From: Mycoplasmoides fastidiosum
Lineage (GTDB): Bacteria; Bacillota_I; Bacilli_A; Mycoplasmatales; Mycoplasmoidaceae
Assembly (NCBI RefSeq): GCF_024498275.1
Contig: NZ_CP101809.1
Coordinates: forward strand, 248,001-312,000
Reading direction: 5' to 3'
DNA length: 64,000 nucleotides
In this document: piece after piece, positions 59,191 through 64,000 of the stretch
Layout of the letters: every line of letters begins with the position of its first letter
How positions within the stretch are numbered: position 1 is the first letter of the stretch
Notes under the pieces: generated by a model
Told to the model about the DNA's origin: nothing
Database searches by the model: none
Seen by the model: only the letters and a program-made list of their open reading frames with translations
Position numbers and translations under genes: made by a program

Positions 59191-62100
59191 ATGAAAATTT
59201 CTTTTTTCCTTTTTCTAACCTTTGGTGCACTTGCAACTAGTAGTATCTTACTTGCTAGTCAATTACCACAAAATGCTTCACTAAAAACTCACCAGCAAGC
59301 TGATACAAGTGATTTGATCACTTTTAATGCTAATACCCGATTTCCCACTATTATTTCTGAATTAGGACCAGTCTTAGTTAACAAAAATACAGTTTTTCAA
59401 CTAGACTGATTTGGTAAAACCGTTTGAAGCACTGATGTTTTAGCTGAATTAACCCAAACTGGTCATGTTGCACCTGGAGGATCAAACTTACCGATGTTTG
59501 GTTTTCCAGAGGGAACAGCTTTAATTGGTTGAATTTATTCAAAAATCACCAATAAAATTTATTTACACATTCCTGCTACTCGGGTTGGAAATGATTCGGG
59601 AGATGATAACTGAAAAAACCAGTATATTATTCCTTTAGATCCCAAAACGGGAAAACTAGAAGTTAGTACACCGGCAGAAACCGCACAAATTGGGGTTAAA
59701 GGTGCAACATATAACGGAAGAGAAGCGCGATTAAGATTCCAATTTGGTATCATGAGCCAGTTAGGTGATGGTTCTATTATTATTTATGGGCTTTTAGGAA
59801 CAACCGGAATTGCGAATGGGGGCAGTAGTTATTTCGTTTTTCATCCTGGCACTAATAAAGTTGTTGCGGGTAACAGAATTTTAAACATACCGAGAAATAC
59901 ATGAAATTATAGTGTTAATGGTTTAAATCTACATACTACCTTACCAATTACTACTGCACCAATTAGTCATGATAAATCACTTTTTTTAATTCGCCAAGTA
60001 GTGAATGATGCAAACAAACCAAATAATCACTTATGAAATCACGGAAGAAATAAAAGTAATATTTTTTCATTAGTAGTTAATAACCAATTTCAATTAGTTA
60101 ATGGTGACTGGGACCATGTTCCAGTGCGGTGAAAACCAAAGGATCCAAATAATTTTATTCATCCTGATCGTAGAAGTTCATTAGTTGCTGATAACAATTA
60201 TGGTTTGAATAACGAATATTACGATAATAAAGTTACTGGGGAAGTGTGATTACCTTTTTTAGATAAATTATTTGCAATTAAAGCTGATAATTCACTTCAA
60301 GGTTATCAAGCAACAACAATTGATTTACCGAAAATTAGAAATGCTGACGCACCGTGAAATTCGGGAATTATTTATAGTAGTTATTTGGATTTGCGGGGTG
60401 ATTTATTTTTTAATATGGCAACTTGAGACAGTACTGTTAATGATTGAATCATTGACACTACCGTTTATAAATTATCAGCTTCTAGTAAACAAATCACGCC
60501 TTATGTAACTTTAACCACTTCAGATAATCCTGATATTTTGAGAGAAAACCATCATTTTAAAATTTTTGCCATCCCCACTCAAGTGGGCAAAATTATGCTA
60601 ATCAATAAAAAAACCGGGATTGGGGTTGCGGTTGATGAAAACCCTAAAACCCCTGGTTTTGGGCGGATTATTGGGACATTAAACGGCGAATATTCTTTTT
60701 TAAAACGACCTGATTTTAATTTGAACGTGGGAGCAAAATTTCGGTTGCCTTCTCAATTACAAGCTGATAATTTTAGTGCCAATGGTAATGGTAACATTGT
60801 TAATTATGATGTAACTGATATTGATGATAACAAAGGATCCATGACAGTTCAAGCTACGATTAATTATGTACCTTGGTTTGAATCACAAAATAATAATGCC
60901 AATATAAAAACAACCCAAGTTACCAAAAGATTCACTAATTTACGGACCGTTAATGATTTACAGTTTAGTGAATTAAATTATCAACTCCAAAATGGTCGGG
61001 TTGATTTTATTACTAATGAAGTGTTGCAAAAATTTGATTTACTTAATTTAGTCGATAATGGTTTTTCTGAACAATTACGATCAAAAATTAAATACGAAAT
61101 TCACAATGTTAATAATAATGCGGGCACATTTGAAGTGCGTTGAACACTATCAGATTATGCGCCTGGGATTGATCCTAACATTGCTACTAAAAAAACAATT
61201 ACCCAAAATCATACTTATAAAGCAACACCAATTGATAATTCTGCGGGATATCAGATTGGTTTAGTGCATGGATCATCAATTACTAATGGTAAATTAACTA
61301 ACATTGCCACAACTAGTTTTAATAATTTGCCCAAAGTAAGTCAAATATTATTAGAAAACATCAGTCCATCCGAATTAGCAGCCAATCCAACCAAGACATT
61401 AGATTTATTAATTGATCGTGCTAAATTAAAGGGTTATCCGTTGTATTTGATGAATGTGAAATTAACTCCTGATGATAAAAAACGAACTCTGGTTGTTGAA
61501 ATCACAATTCCACAAAGTGTTAATCAAAAATTAAATCTTAATGGTCAAAAAGAACAAACCTTTACAACCACTTATACTGATTTAGGAACCACCATTCAAA
61601 CTAAGCCCCAATTTAGTTTAGATAAATTTCAAAACCAACAAGTAACTAAAGGTGTAACTCAAGTTGATTTGCAAGATTTAAAAGACAATTCAATTAAAAC
61701 CCAATTAACTCAATCACTAGCAACCCAAATGAGTTTTGCTAATTTGTGAAACCAAATTTTTGCACATAATAATTTTGACTACCAAAATGTTTTTAACATT
61801 TCTTTAATTCCTGACAACATTAAAGGATCGTTACAAATTGTTTTATTCAACAAGAGTGGTTTCGAATTTGATTTGTTTAAAGTTGCAGAGCAGAAGAGCA
61901 AAATAGCTGTTATTGAAGTGACTGGTTTCCAAAAAATTACTCCAGAAATTTATACTCAAAACCAAATTGAATTTGCTGCTCCCACTGATGCTAATTTATT
62001 AGCTTTACAACTGAAAAAACTAGCTTCAGAAGTCCAAGTGAGTGATCTACAAAATTTAGTAACAATTGGTACTGGACTGCAACAGCAGTTTCCAAGCTTT

Positions 62101-62529
62101 AGGCTAAATGCGACAAACACCACTTTAACAGCTAATGATGTATCGGGTCAATTAAGTGTTGTGATTAATTTAGCTAAAGAAAATACTGCTTTAGCCAATC
62201 AAGCTCCAGTCAATTTGCCAAGTCTTTATCACCATACTTTTAATGATTTTGCTAGAAAAGATGGCGCAACTAGAAGCTTTCAACCATTTTCCCAATTTCA
62301 ATTATCCAAAGAAATTAATTTACAAAATTTAACTAATCAGTATATTTTTGATCACCAAAAAGACTTTATTCTAAGAAATAGGGGCTATGATCTAGTTTCA
62401 CCTAACCAAATTGAAGTGATTCATTCTAAAGCATTAAACGCAGTTTTTATTACTTATAACTTTTATAACCAGACTGAAACCCCAAATGATAATACCAATC
62501 ATTTTTCTGTTGTTTATCGTATTTCTTAG
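59191..62529 (+). CDS. Array protein P5 (secreted paralogue family)
   Basis: 1112 residues from ATG 59191. Leader MKISFFLFLTFGALATSSIL, no lipobox. The region between leader and hallmark is shorter than in relatives. Middle segment of the P4 subtype (GLLGTTGIANGGSSYFVF, SLFLIRQVVNDANKPN, SSLVADNNYGLNNEYYDNK). The conserved core TSDNPDIL, KIFAIPTQVGKIMLINKK is intact, with small changes (GIGVAVDENPKTPGFG, SFLKRPDFNLNVG). C-terminal repeats LATQMSFANLWNQIF, PDNIKGSLQIVLFNKS and ANDVSGQLSVVINL end in NHFSVVYRIS. I checked the stretch 59410-60537, which looks broken if TGA is taken as stop: it is one open frame with TGA as Trp. Extracellular, function unknown. Confidence 0.9.
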
Positions 62530-62558
62530 TTGATAAAATTTAAAAAAGTGTTATAAAT

Positions 62559-62712
62559 GACTAGAGCGCAAGTGCTCTAGTTCTTTTTTTGAAAGGTCAA
62601 CAAATTTCTAAAAAAAGAAGTTATTTATTCATAAATTTAATTATTAAATTTTTCCAATTTATTTTTCATTTATGAATAAAAAAAGATGTTTTGTTTGCCC
62701 AAAACATCTTTT
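62559..62712 (+). promoter_or_regulatory. Terminator plus triple-hairpin spacer P5-P6
   Basis: A GC-rich stem CTAGAGC/GCTCTAG (62561-62580) followed by TTCTTTTTTT is a good terminator for P5. That T-run is also the left arm of H1 (62581-62590 with 62610-62619). H2 62625-62679 is a perfect 12-bp stem (TTATTCATAAAT arm). H3 62681-62712 pairs AAAAGATGTTTTG with CAAAACATCTTTT, then a T-run. H3 ends 24-26 nt before the P6 TTG. Confidence 0.85.
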
Positions 62713-62735
62713 TTTTATAATTTGGGGTGAAGAAA

Positions 62736-64000
62736 TTGAAGAAGGTTTCTTTTTTCTTACTTTTAGCAATTGGTTCTTTTTCAAGTAGTAGTTTTTTGTT
62801 GGCTAACCAAATTAATCAAGTTAGCACTGAATACGATCAATCATTAAAAATTCACCGCCAAACTGACAAAAGTGATCTAATTCACTTTAATAACAGCACT
62901 CGTCTGCCAACGATTATTTCTGATCTAGGTCCAGTTTTAATGAATGGTAATACCATTTTCCAATTGGACTGATTTGGTAAAAAAGTTTGAAGTACTAATG
63001 TTTTTGAACAACTAAAAAATTCAGGACATATCGCACCCGATGGCACTAATGAAGAAATTTTTGGATTTCCTGTAGGAACTGCAGTTATTGGATGAAAATT
63101 TTCTAAAATTACTCACAAAATTTATTTGCATATTCCTGCTACTCGTATAGGAAACGATAATAATGCCAACGATGACTGAAAATATCAATACATCATCCCT
63201 TTAGATCCTGAAAACGGCAAATTAGAAATAGTAGAACCAAAATATACGCCCAGAATAAATGTTAGCGGATCTACATGAAATGGTACTTATAAAGGATTAA
63301 GATTCCAATTTGGAATTATTAGTGAATTAGACAATGGTTCAATTTTAGTTTATGGCTTATTGGGAACTACTGGATTGGCAAATGGTGGATTTAGATATCA
63401 TGTTTTCAATCCTGCAGTGAACAAAATAATTTTCTCAGGAAATATTTTGGGGATGCAACCTAGAGATTATGGTTTTCAAGTGAATAATCTTCTATTACAT
63501 ACAGTTCAGCCAATTACAACTATTCCAATAGGTAATAATAAAACTTTGTTTTTAACTCGTCAAGGTTTACATCCTGATACAGAATGGAATCATGAACTTT
63601 GAAATGAAGGTCAATATAACAGTAATATTTTTACCTTTTTGGTAAACAATAATTTTCTTTTGGAAAATAACTTATGAAAAGAAAGTCCTTTGTGATGACA
63701 ACCGTCTTCATCATCTTCATTTATTCACCCTCATAGAAACTCAGTTTTGGTCACTAACAATAATTATGGTTTGAATAACAGTTATTATCAAAATTTAGTT
63801 GCAGATGAAATTTGAATTCCTTTTTTGAACAAAATATTTTTTGTAAAACCCAATAATTCAACTTTAGGTTATAAAGCAACTTCACTTGAATTACCTAAAT
63901 TAGTAACTAATATATCTCCTTGATATTCAGGAATTTTATATAGTAGTTATCTAGATTTACGTGGTAATTTGTTTTTTAATATGGCAATTTGAAATGATAC
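62736..64000 (+). CDS. Array protein P6 (secreted paralogue family, partial)
   Basis: The first 421 codons of a sixth paralogue, cut by the window end. TTG 62736 is preferred over GTG 62727: it aligns with the P2 start, and GGGGTGA (62724-62730) then serves as ribosome-binding site. Leader KKVSFFLLLAIGSFSSSSFL, no lipobox Cys. The hallmark is slightly changed (IHFNNSTRLPTIISDLGPVL, FQLDWFGKKVW). The middle segment belongs loosely to the P4/P5 subtype (GLLGTTGLANGGFRYHVF, NNYGLNNSYYQN) but is the most diverged of the array, for example KLVTNISPWYSGILYSSYL. The TGA-coded Trp pattern is as in the others. Confidence 0.88.

Noticed and set aside
48465-62735. Repeated spacers resembling a CRISPR or mobile-element pattern
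   Set aside because: The repeats are hairpins at gene junctions, about 3.3 kb apart and different in sequence; there is no short repeat-spacer array and no cas or transposase gene.
45150-64000. P array as lipoproteins
   Set aside because: No Cys occurs at the end of any leader, so a lipobox-based annotation is not supported despite the type-17-like repeats, which are often found in lipoproteins.

Overview
The window is mollicute DNA. TGA is read as tryptophan throughout (for example DnaK residue 204 and the RavA Walker B segment), the sequence is AT-rich, TTG starts look common, and RNase P RNA sits between lon and dnaK. I cannot name the species. A Mycoplasma or Mycoplasmoides relative is likely because large beta-rich surface proteins with one C-terminal membrane helix fill most of the window. 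No tRNA, rRNA, CRISPR array or transposase was seen.

Layout. 1-10.4 kb is mostly housekeeping: the 3' end of lon, rnpB (minus), a small membrane protein (minus), a CIRCE-controlled dnaK overlapping a groES-like gene, pepF, then an operon of an unknown 270-aa protein with ravA and viaA (MoxR-type ATPase plus VWA partner). 10.5-24.7 kb (plus) carries a two-gene surface module A1-B1 (1103 and 1403 aa, joined by TAATG), an unknown 781-aa protein, a triosephosphate-isomerase-like protein that has lost the catalytic Glu, and a third large surface protein (1043 aa). 24.7-29.2 kb returns to housekeeping: a two-nuclease DUF2779 protein and fmt on minus, manA on plus. 29.2-44.6 kb (minus) carries two more copies of the module (A2-B2, A3-B3). 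45.1-64 kb (plus) is a tandem array of six paralogous secreted proteins of about 1100 aa (P1-P6; P6 is cut by the window end).

About 46 of 64 kb therefore encodes cell-surface proteins of three types: A/B pairs anchored by a C-terminal helix with a basic cytoplasmic tail, the 1043-aa protein with both an N- and a C-terminal hydrophobic segment, and the P array, which has a signal peptide but no lipobox cysteine and no visible C-terminal anchor. The A/B layout recalls the P1 and P40/P90 adhesin pairs of the M. pneumoniae group, but I see no decisive sequence match. Many extracellular segments resemble lipoprotein-associated type-17 repeats.

The most unusual feature is regulatory. Every junction in the P array carries three consecutive hairpins. 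The stems differ in sequence but keep their pairing, and the last hairpin ends 24-29 nt before the next start codon. Together with mosaic middle segments inside the P proteins, this looks like an expression-controlled surface antigen or adhesin family that I do not recognise.
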